Assembly (NCBI GenBank): GCA_937926105.1
Contig: CALANS010000051.1
Span: forward strand, 62,001-126,000
Source: an uncultured Actinomycetes bacterium
GTDB taxonomy: Bacteria; Actinomycetota; Actinomycetes; Mycobacteriales; Nakamurellaceae
Reading direction: 5' to 3'
DNA length: 64,000 nucleotides
The position numbers and the translations under genes were made by a program. The notes under the pieces are model-generated. The model did not search any database and had not been told where the DNA came from. It saw nothing but the letters and a program-made list of their open reading frames with translations. Below are positions 27,811 through 36,837 of the stretch, one piece after another; positions within the stretch are counted from its first letter, which is position 1; the number at the start of each line of letters is the position of its first letter.

Positions 27811-28796
27811 GCACGATCGGAACCTCGCCGTCCCCGCCGGCGCACCCCGCGCCGGCCGGGGACACCGGGCCACCCGGCGAGCCGAAACCGGAACCCCATG
27901 TGCGCCAGCGGATACCGCGGCCGAAGCCGTCACGCCGGCAGGCGCTGGTCGGATACCTGCTGCTCGCGCCGATCACCGTGGTGCTGGTGGGGCTGCTGGC
28001 CTGGCCGTTGATCGACGCGCTGCTGATGAGTCTGCATGCGCGCTATATCGGCTTCGATGCCTCACCGTTCGTCGGGCTGGACAATTACGCCGAGCTGATC
28101 TCGGACTCAGCCTACTGGAACGCGTTGCGCAATACGGTGTTCTTCACCGTGGTGTCGGTGGCGCTGAAGTTCGCGTTAGGCATGCTGACCGCGGTGCTGC
28201 TGAATCGGAAGTTCCGTGGCCGGTCGCTGGCCCGCAGCGTCGTGCTGATCCCCTGGGCGTTGCCCACCGTGGTCAGCGTGATGGTGTGGAGTTGGATGTA
28301 CAACGACTCCTACGGCGTGCTCAATCAGGTGCTCGGTTTCCTGCACCTGCCGACCCCGCACAGCTGGCTCGGTGACCAGGCGACGGCCATGTGGAGCGTC
28401 GTGATGGTCGATGTGTGGCGTGGCTTCCCGTTCTTCGCCCTGATCGTGCTGGCCGGGCTGCAGAGCATTCCGGCCGACCACTACGAGGTCGCCGAGGTGG
28501 ATGGCGCCGGCCGCTGGAAGCAGTTCCGCTACGTCAGCTGGCCGGGGGTGGCGACCGTGGCCATGGTCGCCACGCTGCTGTCGACCATCTGGACCCTCAA
28601 CGAGTTCCCGCTGATCTGGGTGCTGACTCAGGGCGGCCCGGGCGACGCGACAACCGTGCTGAGCGTGTTCACCTTCAAGACCGCCTTCCTGGGCAACGAT
28701 CTCGGGTACGGCGTGGCAATATCGGCAACGCTGCTGCCGATCGTGGTGCTGCTGATCCTCGCCCTGGTGCGGGCCACCAACCGGCGGGAGAGGTAG
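27807..28796 (+). CDS. Sugar ABC transporter permease, second system
   Basis: 329 aa from GTG 27807, overlapping the binding-protein stop. A Pro-rich N-terminal tail of about 45 residues precedes six hydrophobic segments (LVGYLLLAPITVVLVGLLAW onward). The EAA-type loop is YEVAEVDGAGRWKQF. It pairs with the permease 2 bp downstream. Confidence 0.87.
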   Translation: MSTIGTSPSPPAHPAPAGDTGPPGEPKPEPHVRQRIPRPKPSRRQALVGYLLLAPITVVLVGLLAWPLIDALLMSLHARYIGFDASPFVGLDNYAELISDSAYWNALRNTVFFTVVSVALKFALGMLTAVLLNRKFRGRSLARSVVLIPWALPTVVSVMVWSWMYNDSYGVLNQVLGFLHLPTPHSWLGDQATAMWSVVMVDVWRGFPFFALIVLAGLQSIPADHYEVAEVDGAGRWKQFRYVSWPGVATVAMVATLLSTIWTLNEFPLIWVLTQGGPGDATTVLSVFTFKTAFLGNDLGYGVAISATLLPIVVLLILALVRATNRRER

Positions 28797-28798
28797 CG

Positions 28799-29680
28799 AT
28801 GACCACTAGTGCGCAGACCGCCGCCCGCCCGGTACGGCCAGAGCGCGGCTCGATCCAGCGCCGACGGCGCCGCACCGCTGTCGGATCCGCAGTGGTGCTG
28901 ACCGGCATCCTGTTCGTGGTGCTCGCACCGGTGTATTGGATGGTGGTCACCAGCCTCAAATCGCCCTCCGAGTTCTACGATATGCGGCTGTACGTCGCGC
29001 ATCCAACGCTGCAGCACTACATCGATCTGTTCTCCACCAGCGACTTCGGCATCCAGCTGTTCAACAGCCTGGGGGTGGCGATCTGCGCGACGGTGGTGAC
29101 GGTGGTGATCAGCGTGATGGCCGCCTACAGCCTGACCAGGCTGCGGTTCCGCGGCCGGGCTGCCGCCACCGCCGGAGTGTTCTTTGCCTACCTGCTGCCG
29201 CCGACGCTGCTGCTGATCCCGTTGTACTCGATGTTCGCCGACCTGCACATCCTGAACAACTGGCTCGGCCTGATCCTGGCCTACCTGACGCTGACGGTGC
29301 CGTTCTGCACCTGGATGCTGCGCGGCTATCTGGCCAACGTCCCGTGGGAGCTGGAGGAGGCGGCCATGGTGGACGGCTGCAGCCGGGCCCGGGCGGTGCG
29401 ATCGGTGGTGCTGCCGCTGATCGCACCGGGCGTCGCTGCCGGGGCGCTGTTCTCGTTCACCCTGGCGTGGAACGAGTACCTGTATGCGTTCGTGTTCACC
29501 ACCCAGGCGCGGTCTGCCACCGCGCCGGTGGGTATTTCCTCGTTCATCGTCGGCGACGTGATCATGTGGGGCGAGATCATGGCGGGCGCGGTGGTGATGA
29601 GCCTGCCGATCCTCGTGATCTACTTGGCCGGTCAGCGCTACGTAGTGGGTGGCCTCACCGCCGGCGCCGTCGAGGGGTAG
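28799..29680 (+). CDS. Sugar ABC transporter permease, second system (MalG type)
   Basis: 293 aa from ATG 28799, just after the previous stop and preceded by GGGAGAGG. Hydrophobic segments start at AVVLTGILFVVLAPVYWMVV; the EAA loop is LEEAAMVDGCSRARAV; AWNEYLYAFVF is typical of CUT1 permeases. As in the first system, no ATPase gene is adjacent. Confidence 0.88.
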   Translation: MTTSAQTAARPVRPERGSIQRRRRRTAVGSAVVLTGILFVVLAPVYWMVVTSLKSPSEFYDMRLYVAHPTLQHYIDLFSTSDFGIQLFNSLGVAICATVVTVVISVMAAYSLTRLRFRGRAAATAGVFFAYLLPPTLLLIPLYSMFADLHILNNWLGLILAYLTLTVPFCTWMLRGYLANVPWELEEAAMVDGCSRARAVRSVVLPLIAPGVAAGALFSFTLAWNEYLYAFVFTTQARSATAPVGISSFIVGDVIMWGEIMAGAVVMSLPILVIYLAGQRYVVGGLTAGAVEG

Positions 29681-29684
29681 CGCG

Positions 29685-30707
29685 ATGACACAAGATGTGG
29701 CGGGGCTGCTGGACGTCGACTCGGTTGCCGAGTATCTCGTCGGCCAGCGGCTGCTGGAACCGGGCAGCGCGCCGTCGGTCGCGGCGCTGGGCGGCGGGGT
29801 GTCCAATGTGGTGCTGACCGTCGACGCGGGCCCACACCACTGGGTGGTCAAACAGTCGCTGCCCCGGTTGCGCGTCGAGCGGGAGTGGCGGGCGACCCAG
29901 GAGCGCACCGTGCACGAGGCCCGTGGGCTGGCGATCGCCGCATCCCTCACCCCGCGGGCGGTTCCGCGCGTAGTGCACCTGGACCCGCAGCGATTTGTGC
30001 TGGTCATCGAGCGTGCGCCGGACGGCATGCTCGACTGGAAGGGCCGACTGCTGGGCGGTGACGTGGATCCCGGCGTTGCGCTGACCCTCGGGCAGTTGCT
30101 GGGTCGGTGGCACCTGGCCACGGCGGCGGACCCGGGCAGCCTTGCGAGTGTGGATCATCCGGAGGCGTTCGAGCAATTGCGCGTGACCCCATACCACCGA
30201 GCGGCTGCCGCCGCGCTGCCGCCGTGCGCACCGGCAATCGGCGCGGTGGTGGCGGCCATGGCCGAGCGCCGGATCTGCTTGGTACACGGCGATTTCTCCC
30301 CGAAGAACGTACTGACCGGCCCGGAGGGTACTTGGGTCATCGACTTCGAGGTGGCGCATCGCGGCGACCCCGACTTCGACGTGGCCTTCCTGCTGTGCCA
30401 CCTGATGTGCAAGTTCGTGCACCTGCCGGGGTCGCGGGCGGCGCTGGCCGACGCCGGCCGGGCCTTCCTCGCCGCCTATTGCGAAACCGTCGGCACACCG
30501 GGATGGTTCGCCCCGGACTGCCATCGGGCGGCGCACTTGGGGGCCCTGCTGCTCGCCCGGGTGGACGGTGCGTCGCCCGCCGAGTACCTGGACGCCGCGG
30601 ACCGATCGACGGTCAGGCGGCTGGGCGCACAGATCCTGGCGGAACCGCCCGACGAGTTGGACGCCGTGTGGACCATGGCCGGATCCATGCTGCAGGGGGA
30701 CCGATGA
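29685..30707 (+). CDS. APH-fold small-molecule kinase
   Basis: 340 aa from ATG 29685, 4 bp after the permease stop. Kinase hallmarks are the N-lobe Lys (HHWVVKQSLP), the catalytic loop HGDFSPKNVL (from residue 201) and the metal-binding DFE (IDFEVAHRGDPDFD). Members of this fold phosphorylate hydroxyl groups of sugars, choline or antibiotics. The 4-nt overlap (ATGA) with the enolase paralogue and the transporter context point to a catabolic intermediate rather than drug resistance. A glycerate-like substrate is my hypothesis. Confidence 0.72.
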   Translation: MTQDVAGLLDVDSVAEYLVGQRLLEPGSAPSVAALGGGVSNVVLTVDAGPHHWVVKQSLPRLRVEREWRATQERTVHEARGLAIAASLTPRAVPRVVHLDPQRFVLVIERAPDGMLDWKGRLLGGDVDPGVALTLGQLLGRWHLATAADPGSLASVDHPEAFEQLRVTPYHRAAAAALPPCAPAIGAVVAAMAERRICLVHGDFSPKNVLTGPEGTWVIDFEVAHRGDPDFDVAFLLCHLMCKFVHLPGSRAALADAGRAFLAAYCETVGTPGWFAPDCHRAAHLGALLLARVDGASPAEYLDAADRSTVRRLGAQILAEPPDELDAVWTMAGSMLQGDR

Positions 30708-32041
30708 ACCCGTTTGCCATCGAGCGGCTGGAGCCGGTGGCCGCGTTCGACTCGCGCGGCACACCGACCGTGTCCTGCGAGGCGGCGCTGGCAGGCGGTG
30801 CTCGGGCGGGGGTCATCGTGCCGTCCGGTGCGTCTACCGGCACCCACGAAGCGGTCGAACTGCGCGATGGTGGAACGGCTTTCGGAGGCCGGGGGGTCGG
30901 CCGAGCGGTCGCGGCGATCCGGGACGAGATCGCTCCCGCAGTCCGGGGCCTGGACGCCCATGACCAAACTGGGTTGGACGCCCGACTGCGGGACCTGGAC
31001 GGGACGGCGAGTCTTGCCCGGCTGGGCGCAAACGCGGTGCTGGCCGTTTCGCTCGCAGTGCCGCTGGCCGGCGCGGCGCAGGCGGGAGTGCCGCCCTACC
31101 GGTGGTTTGCGGCGATGGGTGGTGCAGGGGCCGGCGCGCCGCTGCTTCCCCTGCCCATGATCAACATCTTTTCCGGTGGGGCGCACGCGCCGAGCGGACT
31201 CGACGTGCAGGATCTGCTGGCGGTTCCGGTGGGCGCCACCAGCCTGCCCGAGGCGTTGGCCTGGGTATGGGAGTTGCGCCACGCGACCGCCAGTGCATTG
31301 GCGGCACGCGGTCTGGACGCTCAGCTGGTGGCGGACGAGGGTGGATTTGGAGTGCCGCTGCGGGACACCGCCGAGGGACTGGAGCTCATGACCGCAGCCA
31401 TGACGGCACTCGGCATGCGCCCGGGGGTCGACATGGCCATCGCCATCGACGTCGCGGCCAACCAGTTGCGCGCCGACGACGGCTACCTCCTGACTGCCGA
31501 GGGGCGCCGCCTGAGCGGGGAGCAGCTGATTGCGGAGATTCGGAGCTGGTGCCAGGAGTTTCCGGTGATCTCGGTGGAAGACCCGCTCGCCGAAGACGAT
31601 TGGGACGGTCTCGCGCTGGCCAGTCGCGCGTTGCCCGAGACGCAGTTGGTCGGTGACGACACCTTCGTCACCGATGCCGGACGGTTGCGCCGCGCGATCG
31701 ATGCCGGCATCGCCAGCGCGGTACTGGTCAAGCCCAACCAGTGCGGCACCCTCACTGGGGCGCGGCAGGTCGTCGCGCTGGCCGGCCGTGCCGGTTACGC
31801 GACGGTGCTGTCTGCCCGCTCCGGCGAAACCGAGGACAGCTGGCTGGCGGATCTCGCCGTGGGATGGCGCACCGGCCAGATCAAGGTCGGTTCGATGACC
31901 CGCTCCGAGCGCACCGCCAAGTGGAACCGGTTGCTGCGCATCGCCGACCAACTCGGACCGGACGCGCCATATGCCGGCCGGTCGGCCCTGACCTCGCGTG
32001 CCGCCCTGGACGGCGACGCCGCCGTTGCATTCCGCCAGTGA
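30704..32041 (+). CDS. Divergent enolase paralogue
   Basis: 445 aa from ATG 30704. The whole enolase fold is present: DSRGTPT, GGAHA (His161), DEGG (Glu212), metal ligands Asp249, Glu292 (VEDP) and GDD 317-319, catalytic Lys343 (VKPNQ) and Lys394 (GQIKVG). Two conserved active-site residues are changed. The QEF glutamate (yeast Glu168) is Asp170, and the histidine of SHRSGETED (yeast His373) is Ala371. It sits in a kinase-enolase-ALDH operon far from housekeeping genes. Probably a dedicated dehydratase of a phosphorylated acid, or an enolase with altered stereochemistry. Confidence 0.8.
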   Translation: MNPFAIERLEPVAAFDSRGTPTVSCEAALAGGARAGVIVPSGASTGTHEAVELRDGGTAFGGRGVGRAVAAIRDEIAPAVRGLDAHDQTGLDARLRDLDGTASLARLGANAVLAVSLAVPLAGAAQAGVPPYRWFAAMGGAGAGAPLLPLPMINIFSGGAHAPSGLDVQDLLAVPVGATSLPEALAWVWELRHATASALAARGLDAQLVADEGGFGVPLRDTAEGLELMTAAMTALGMRPGVDMAIAIDVAANQLRADDGYLLTAEGRRLSGEQLIAEIRSWCQEFPVISVEDPLAEDDWDGLALASRALPETQLVGDDTFVTDAGRLRRAIDAGIASAVLVKPNQCGTLTGARQVVALAGRAGYATVLSARSGETEDSWLADLAVGWRTGQIKVGSMTRSERTAKWNRLLRIADQLGPDAPYAGRSALTSRAALDGDAAVAFRQ

Positions 32042-32073
32042 CCGCGACGAAACCTTGTCGAAGGAGAGATTCC

Positions 32074-33492
32074 ATGAAGACCTACCAGAACATCTACGTC
32101 GGAGGACGCTGGTTGCCCGCGGAGCAGCCCGCGGCGCCGATTCCGGTGGTGAATCCGACCACCGAGGAGGTGGTCGCCCAGGTTCCCTCCGGGAGTGCCG
32201 GGGATGTGGATCGGGCGGTCGATGCCGCCCGCGACGCGTTCCGGGAATGGAGCACCACGCCCGCAGCGGACCGCGCCGCTGCACTGCGTCGAGTCCACGA
32301 GGGGCTGCTGGCCCGACGTGCCGAGATCGCCACTCTGGTGTCCACCGAGGTTGGCATGCCCTTCCAGCAGTCCCTCGGCTGGCAGGCCGACCTGCCCATC
32401 GAGAACTTTGGCATCTTCGCCGATCTGGCCGCATCCTATGCCTACCGGGCGGGGCGGGTACGGCACTCCGAGGTGATCTCCGAGCCGGTCGGAGTGGTCG
32501 GAGCCATCACGCCGTGGAACTATCCGCTGCACCAGATCGCACTCAAGGTTGCGCCGGCGATGGCCGCCGGCTGCACGGTGGTGCTCAAGCCCAGCGAAGT
32601 CGCGCCGCAGACCGCGTTCCTGCTGGCCGAGGTGATCGACGCGGCCGGCCTGCCGGCCGGCGTGTTCAACCTGGTCAGCGGCACCGGCACGCCGGTCGGC
32701 GAGTCCATCGCCGGGCACCCCGGCATCGACATGGTCTCGTTCACCGGCTCCACGGCTGCCGGCTGCCGGGTCAGCGAGCTGGCTGCGCCGACCGTCAAGC
32801 GGGTCGCCCTGGAACTGGGCGGCAAGTCGGCCAACGTCATCTTAGATGACGCCGACCTGGAGAAGGCCGTCACCGACGGCGTCGGCAACTGCTTCTTCAA
32901 CGCCGGTCAGACTTGCACCGCGCTGACCCGGATGCTGGTGCCGCGTTCACTTGCTAAGGAGGCCGAGGCGATCGCAGCGCGGGTTGCCAAGGGCTTCGTC
33001 ACCGGTGATCCGTTTGACGAGAGCACCACGCTGGGACCGGTGGTCAGCGCTCGACAGTTGAAACGGGTGCGCGCCCTGATCGGTGCCGGCGTCGCCGAGG
33101 GCGCCCGGCTGCTCACCGGAGGCACCGACCCGGTCAGCAGCCGGGGCTACTTCGTGGCGCCGACCGTCTTCGGTGGAGTGGGCGCGGAGATGGCGATCGC
33201 CCGCCAGGAGATCTTCGGACCGGTGCTGTCGATCCTGCCCTACGACTCCGATGAGGGCGCCGTGGCGCTGGCCAACGATTCCGATTACGGTCTGGCCGGC
33301 GGAGTGTGGTCCGGCGACGAGGAGCGGGCGCTGCGCGTGGCCCGCGAGCTCCGAGCCGGTCAGATCTCCGTCAACGGGGGCGGCTTCAACATCGAAGCGC
33401 CGTTCGGCGGATACAAGCGCTCCGGGATCGGGCGGGAGGCCGGTCGCTGGGGGCTGGAGGAGTACCTGGAGGTCAAGGCCATCCATCGCTAG
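32074..33492 (+). CDS. NAD(P)-dependent aldehyde dehydrogenase
   Basis: 472 aa; AAGGAGAG precedes ATG 32074. ALDH signature: [13 protein letters not shown], general-base Glu247 (LELGGKSAN) and catalytic Cys281 (GQTCTA). It oxidises an aldehyde to the acid in the cytoplasm. Next to a class I lyase it could oxidise the aldehyde released by cleavage, or a 2-oxoglutarate-semialdehyde-like product. It is 32 bp behind the enolase paralogue, likely in the same mRNA. Confidence 0.87.
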   Translation: MKTYQNIYVGGRWLPAEQPAAPIPVVNPTTEEVVAQVPSGSAGDVDRAVDAARDAFREWSTTPAADRAAALRRVHEGLLARRAEIATLVSTEVGMPFQQSLGWQADLPIENFGIFADLAASYAYRAGRVRHSEVISEPVGVVGAITPWNYPLHQIALKVAPAMAAGCTVVLKPSEVAPQTAFLLAEVIDAAGLPAGVFNLVSGTGTPVGESIAGHPGIDMVSFTGSTAAGCRVSELAAPTVKRVALELGGKSANVILDDADLEKAVTDGVGNCFFNAGQTCTALTRMLVPRSLAKEAEAIAARVAKGFVTGDPFDESTTLGPVVSARQLKRVRALIGAGVAEGARLLTGGTDPVSSRGYFVAPTVFGGVGAEMAIARQEIFGPVLSILPYDSDEGAVALANDSDYGLAGGVWSGDEERALRVARELRAGQISVNGGGFNIEAPFGGYKRSGIGREAGRWGLEEYLEVKAIHR

Positions 33493-33588
33493 CCGGCAAT
33501 CGGTGCATACTTTGGCACCGACGTTCGGGGCTGCTGCGTAGATGCTCGAGGGCGCGGTGGAGACGACACGGAAGTGGAGGAGTCGCTG

Positions 33589-34635
33589 ATGCCACGCCGG
33601 ACGAGCCGTGTTCACACGGTAGGAATCAGAGAAGTGGCCGCCCGCAGTGGCGTTTCGACGGCGACCGTGGCTCGGGTGCTGCGCAACACCGGGCAGGTGG
33701 GGCCGGAGCTCACCGCGCGGGTCGAGCGGGCGGTGGCCGAACTCGGCTACGTGCCCAACGCCGTCGCCCGAAGCCTGACCCGGGGCCGGACCGGCCTGGT
33801 GGGGCTGGTGATCCCGGACATCGCGAACCCGTTCTTCGCCGAGCTCGCGCGCGGTCTGGAGGACAGCATTGTCGGGGCGGGGTACCACGTGCTGGTCTCC
33901 AGCTCGGGCGCCGACCCGGACCGCGAGGCGACGCTGATCACCTCGTTCGCCGGGCGCACCGTGGATGCGGTGGTCATGATGCCGATGGATCGGCGACCCG
34001 ACCGGATCCAGCAACTGCTCAGCCGGGACATCCCGGTGGTGCTGGCCGGCGGCAAGCTGCGTGGCCTGACGTTGCCGGCCGTGGTGTCGGACGGTAAGGG
34101 TGCCGCCGCGCACGCGGTGGCGCACCTGTTCGAGCACGGGCACCGGGACGTGGCGATGATCACCGGGCCGGAGGGGTTCCGCACTGTCGCGGACGGTATC
34201 GCCGGGTTCCGCGCCGCTTACCGGGCGACGGGTCGTCCGGCCCCGGCCGAGCTGGTGCTGCAGGGGCATGTGGGGGTGCAGGGGGGCCGGGACGCGATGC
34301 GACTCCTGCTGGGGCGCCGGCGTCGGCCCACCGCGTGCATCACACTGAACGACCTGCTGACCGTGGGGGCGTTGGAGGTGCTGCGCGAGGCAGGGGTCTC
34401 GGTCCCGGACGAGATGTCGCTGATCAGCTTCGACGATATGGTGCTGTTCCCGTTCACGGATCCGCCGATCACGGCGATCGCCCAGCCCGCCTACCGGATG
34501 GGCCAGGCCGCCGGGGACATGGTGCTGGCGGCGGTGGACGGTGTCGGTCGGCTGCCGGCTCGCCCGGTGGTGTTGCGGACGCAGTTCCGGGAGCGGGGCT
34601 CGTGTGGGGCACCGCCCGCCGGCCGTCGGAGCTGA
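33589..34635 (+). CDS. LacI-family transcriptional regulator
   Basis: 348 aa from ATG 33589, chosen over ATG 33574 because GGAGGAG lies between them. The N-terminal HTH is IREVAARSGVSTATVARVL, the hinge NAVARSL, then a periplasmic-binding-like effector domain (LVGLVIPDIANPFFAEL). It is the last gene of the sugar-acid locus. LacI proteins bind palindromes with a central CG; the five CACCGGTG-type sites upstream of this locus are the obvious targets, but this is inference. Confidence 0.88.
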   Translation: MPRRTSRVHTVGIREVAARSGVSTATVARVLRNTGQVGPELTARVERAVAELGYVPNAVARSLTRGRTGLVGLVIPDIANPFFAELARGLEDSIVGAGYHVLVSSSGADPDREATLITSFAGRTVDAVVMMPMDRRPDRIQQLLSRDIPVVLAGGKLRGLTLPAVVSDGKGAAAHAVAHLFEHGHRDVAMITGPEGFRTVADGIAGFRAAYRATGRPAPAELVLQGHVGVQGGRDAMRLLLGRRRRPTACITLNDLLTVGALEVLREAGVSVPDEMSLISFDDMVLFPFTDPPITAIAQPAYRMGQAAGDMVLAAVDGVGRLPARPVVLRTQFRERGSCGAPPAGRRS

Positions 34636-34915
34636 GCCGGATCCGCATTCCGGGCCTACCGGATTCGCGCTTCCCTGCCCAGGTGGCCCCGGCAGGCTGA
34701 GCTGGATCTGTCCTCATGCCCGATTGATCCGTGTCGAATCACCGGATCGATTCAGCTCGGCAGCTGCCGGACAAAGCAAGGTCAAATCCGGGTAATGACC
34801 GGAGATCCTCCGGTCTGTGAGGCAGTTCACCGTCGATCCGGGTAACCTTTTCGCCTCCTGAAGCGTCGTACAGATGCAAGCAGTTACCAACGAGTTCAGT
34901 AAGGACTGATCCAGC

Positions 34916-35065
34916 ATGAGCCGCCTCGCGAAGGCCATCCGTAGCCACCGTGAGTTGAACCGCACCCGTCGTGCCCTCGCCGCCGCGATCGAGCACGCCT
35001 CCACGCCGGCGATGCGTGACGAGCTGATCATGATCGCCCAGCGGTCGAGCAGCCGTCTGGTGTGA
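34916..35065 (+). CDS. Small basic protein of 49 aa, unknown function
   Basis: ATG 34916 is preceded by AAGGACTG. The product begins MSRLAKAIRSHRELNRTRR and ends SSRLV. It is Arg/Ala-rich and helical, without a signal peptide or membrane segment. A proper ribosome-binding site, its own upstream region and two hairpins immediately downstream support a real short gene, perhaps highly expressed. I recall no function for it. Confidence 0.6.
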   Translation: MSRLAKAIRSHRELNRTRRALAAAIEHASTPAMRDELIMIAQRSSSRLV

Positions 35066-35070
35066 GCGAC

Positions 35071-35104
35071 CATCCCCGTCGGCGGTGATCCCGCCGCGGG
35101 GATG
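35071..35104 (+). terminator. Terminator after the 49-aa gene
   Basis: CATCCCCG and CGGGGATG enclose an inner GGCGG/CCGCC pair with a TGATC-type loop, starting 6 nt after the stop codon. Confidence 0.7.
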
Positions 35105-35109
35105 TCAAC

Positions 35110-35153
35110 CAGTCCGGGCGCCGTCGGTTCACCACCGGCCGGTGCCCGGACTG
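35110..35153 (+). terminator. Second hairpin in tandem
   Basis: CAGTCCGGGC (35110-35119) and GCCCGGACTG (35144-35153) are perfectly complementary and are followed by TTTCTG. Two back-to-back hairpins suggest a strongly insulated small gene. Confidence 0.6.
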
Positions 35154-35305
35154 TTTCTGCTGCGGTGATTTTGCTGTGGGTGATTTTGCTGTGGGTGAGC
35201 CCGGCGCGTCGGGCCGGAATCGCCACTCGACGGAGTCCGGTTTGACCCTCCGTCACCGCTCTGACCTGCACCGATACCGCTCAGAAAAAAATCTTGAAAT
35301 CGCAT

Positions 35306-35333
35306 GTAACGCTCCAAGGGGCTCCGGCGATAT
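35306..35333 (+). promoter_or_regulatory. SigD-like promoter upstream of the GroES-family gene
   Basis: GTAACG at 35306-35311, 16-nt spacer, CGATAT at 35328-35333. This matches the GTAACG-N16-CGAT pattern described for SigD-type ECF sigma factors in actinobacteria. The only downstream gene on this strand starts about 120 bp later at 35457. Confidence 0.55.
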
Positions 35334-35456
35334 GACGGGTGACCCTGGGCTGCTGCTGGACCCCCGACCTGGCAGCCGCCCGGGGTCATTTCATACTCAC
35401 GACCGCCCCACAGCGGCGCCGGTACGCCGGCATTCCGCGGCGGTTAGGCTGCCTGG

Positions 35457-35777
35457 GTGCCCGATTCGACTCTTCCACTGCAGATGCTGCACGACAGGGT
35501 GATGGTGAAAGCCGGCGGTGGCCCCGGTGAACGCACCACCCGCGCCGGCATCGTCATCCCTGCCACTGCTGCCGTCGCCAAGCGACTGGTCTGGGGAGAG
35601 GTGGCAGCCGTCGGCCAGCATGTCCGCTCGGTCAAGGCCGGCGATCGTGTGCTGTTCAGCCCCGACGATCCCTACGAGGTCGAGGTGTCCGGCGAGACGT
35701 ACCTGGTGATGCGCGAACGCGACCTGCATGCGGTCGGCACCGAACGGGCCCGAGGTGGCACCGGGCTGTACCTGTAG
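35457..35777 (+). CDS. GroES-family (Cpn10-like) protein
   Basis: 106 aa from GTG 35457. The Cpn10 fold is recognisable: LHDRVMVKAG, AGIVIPATA, WGEVAAVGQHVRSVKAGDRV, YEVEVSGETYLVMRERDL. It stands alone without groEL and is probably a divergent co-chaperonin-like protein rather than the main GroES. The C-terminal tail TERARGGTGLYL is extra. A SigD-like promoter lies upstream. Confidence 0.7.
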   Translation: MPDSTLPLQMLHDRVMVKAGGGPGERTTRAGIVIPATAAVAKRLVWGEVAAVGQHVRSVKAGDRVLFSPDDPYEVEVSGETYLVMRERDLHAVGTERARGGTGLYL

Positions 35778-35923
35778 AGACACCGTAGCCGCGAACCGGC
35801 CGGGCAATGTAGACGCAATGGACGACGGCCTGTACGTGAAAGACGGCGGTGCTGGACGCGGTGAAGAGGACGCGGGCGGCGCGGGCCGCCGAGAGGTGAA
35901 CGAGCCGGCGCCCTAGCGTCGGT

Positions 35924-36760
35924 TCAGGCGTCGGCGGTTCCCGTGATGGCGCGCAACCTGCTCCGCACTCCATCGAAGTGCGCCACCATAGCTTGCTCGG
36001 CGGCGGCGGCATTTCCGCTCAGTACGGCCAGGTAGATATCTCGATGCCGGCGGGCGACGTCCTCCGCGGACTCCTTGGGTGGTTCCAGGTCGTCCTTCAG
36101 CTGGAAGTACACGTCCCAGAATGCGCCCAAGAGCTGGGCAACTAGTGGATTCCCGAGGGGGCGATACAGCACCTGGTGAAAGCGGCGGTCGGTCTCCGGC
36201 GACACGGCGTCCACCGCCGCCTCGGAGTCCATCTGTGCGATGACCTCGGCGACCTCGGAGAGGTCGGCTTCGGGATGGTCGACGATCAGCCGACGGACGA
36301 GACCCGCCTCCAGCACTTCGCGCAAGTAGATGACATTCGCCAGGTCTCGATGGTCGTTGTACGGGGTGATCCTGCTATGAAACGCAAGTTCGCTGACGAG
36401 CGCTTCCAGAGACATGTGGCCCACGTACATGCCGAATCCGTGGCGGATCTCCACGATGCCGACCGCCTGTAGCGCCTTGAGCGCCTCGCGCAGAGAATTG
36501 CGGCTGACCTCCAACTCCTCGACCAGGTCGAACTCAGTCGGCAGCGGATCGCCGGCAGCGAGGCCGCGCGCCACGATCAGGTCCTTGATGTCCCGTTGCA
36601 ACTGGTCGGACCGGCTCACCCGACGTCTGCTGGCATGTGTGCGCGTGGATCGAGTCGCACGCCGTGGCTCGGCGTCGCCGACGGACGGCCTCAACGGCTG
36701 TCGGTCGACCTCGCGCTGCGCATGCGGCTGCGTCCCGTCCGACCCGAGTCCTGCGCTCAT
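35924..36760 (-). CDS. GntR/FadR-family regulator (NanR-like role)
   Basis: 278 aa. An Arg-rich N-terminal extension of about 50 residues precedes a winged HTH (DLVEELEVSRNSLREALKAL ... RHGFGMYVG) and an FCD effector domain whose metal ligands include the R-FH-LY region (ETDRRFHQVLYRPLGNP) and the C-terminal HRDIY. The start is uncertain and an internal one is possible. It is the last gene of a leftward unit with three oxidoreductases, divergent from the ABC-nan operon. Regulation of sialic-acid genes is inferred from context. Confidence 0.83.
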   Translation of the reverse strand: MSAGLGSDGTQPHAQREVDRQPLRPSVGDAEPRRATRSTRTHASRRRVSRSDQLQRDIKDLIVARGLAAGDPLPTEFDLVEELEVSRNSLREALKALQAVGIVEIRHGFGMYVGHMSLEALVSELAFHSRITPYNDHRDLANVIYLREVLEAGLVRRLIVDHPEADLSEVAEVIAQMDSEAAVDAVSPETDRRFHQVLYRPLGNPLVAQLLGAFWDVYFQLKDDLEPPKESAEDVARRHRDIYLAVLSGNAAAAEQAMVAHFDGVRSRLRAITGTADA

Positions 36761-36837
36761 TGTTGCCGTGCCACCCCGCTCCTGCTATGCCGATCGTGGC
36801 TGTTATCCGGGCGACCCACGTGGGAGGTCCTGCGTGA

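Larger units (their letters stand above)
35066..35456. other. 391-bp intergenic region with hairpins, tandem repeat and a SigD-like promoter
   Basis: No gene is seen. In order it holds hairpin 35071-35104, hairpin 35110-35153, a 2 x 15-bp tandem repeat (35165-35194, unit GTGATTTTGCTGTGG), and GTAACG-N16-CGATAT at 35306-35333. Confidence 0.6.

Noticed and set aside
29685..30707. Aminoglycoside-resistance gene
   Set aside because: The APH fold is real, but the overlap with an enolase paralogue and the sugar-transport context make a metabolic kinase far more likely.
32995..33012. CACCGGTGATC-like sequence resembling the LacI operators
   Set aside because: Only a partial match inside the aldehyde dehydrogenase coding sequence, and GTCACCGGTG is a common Val-Thr-Gly codon string here.
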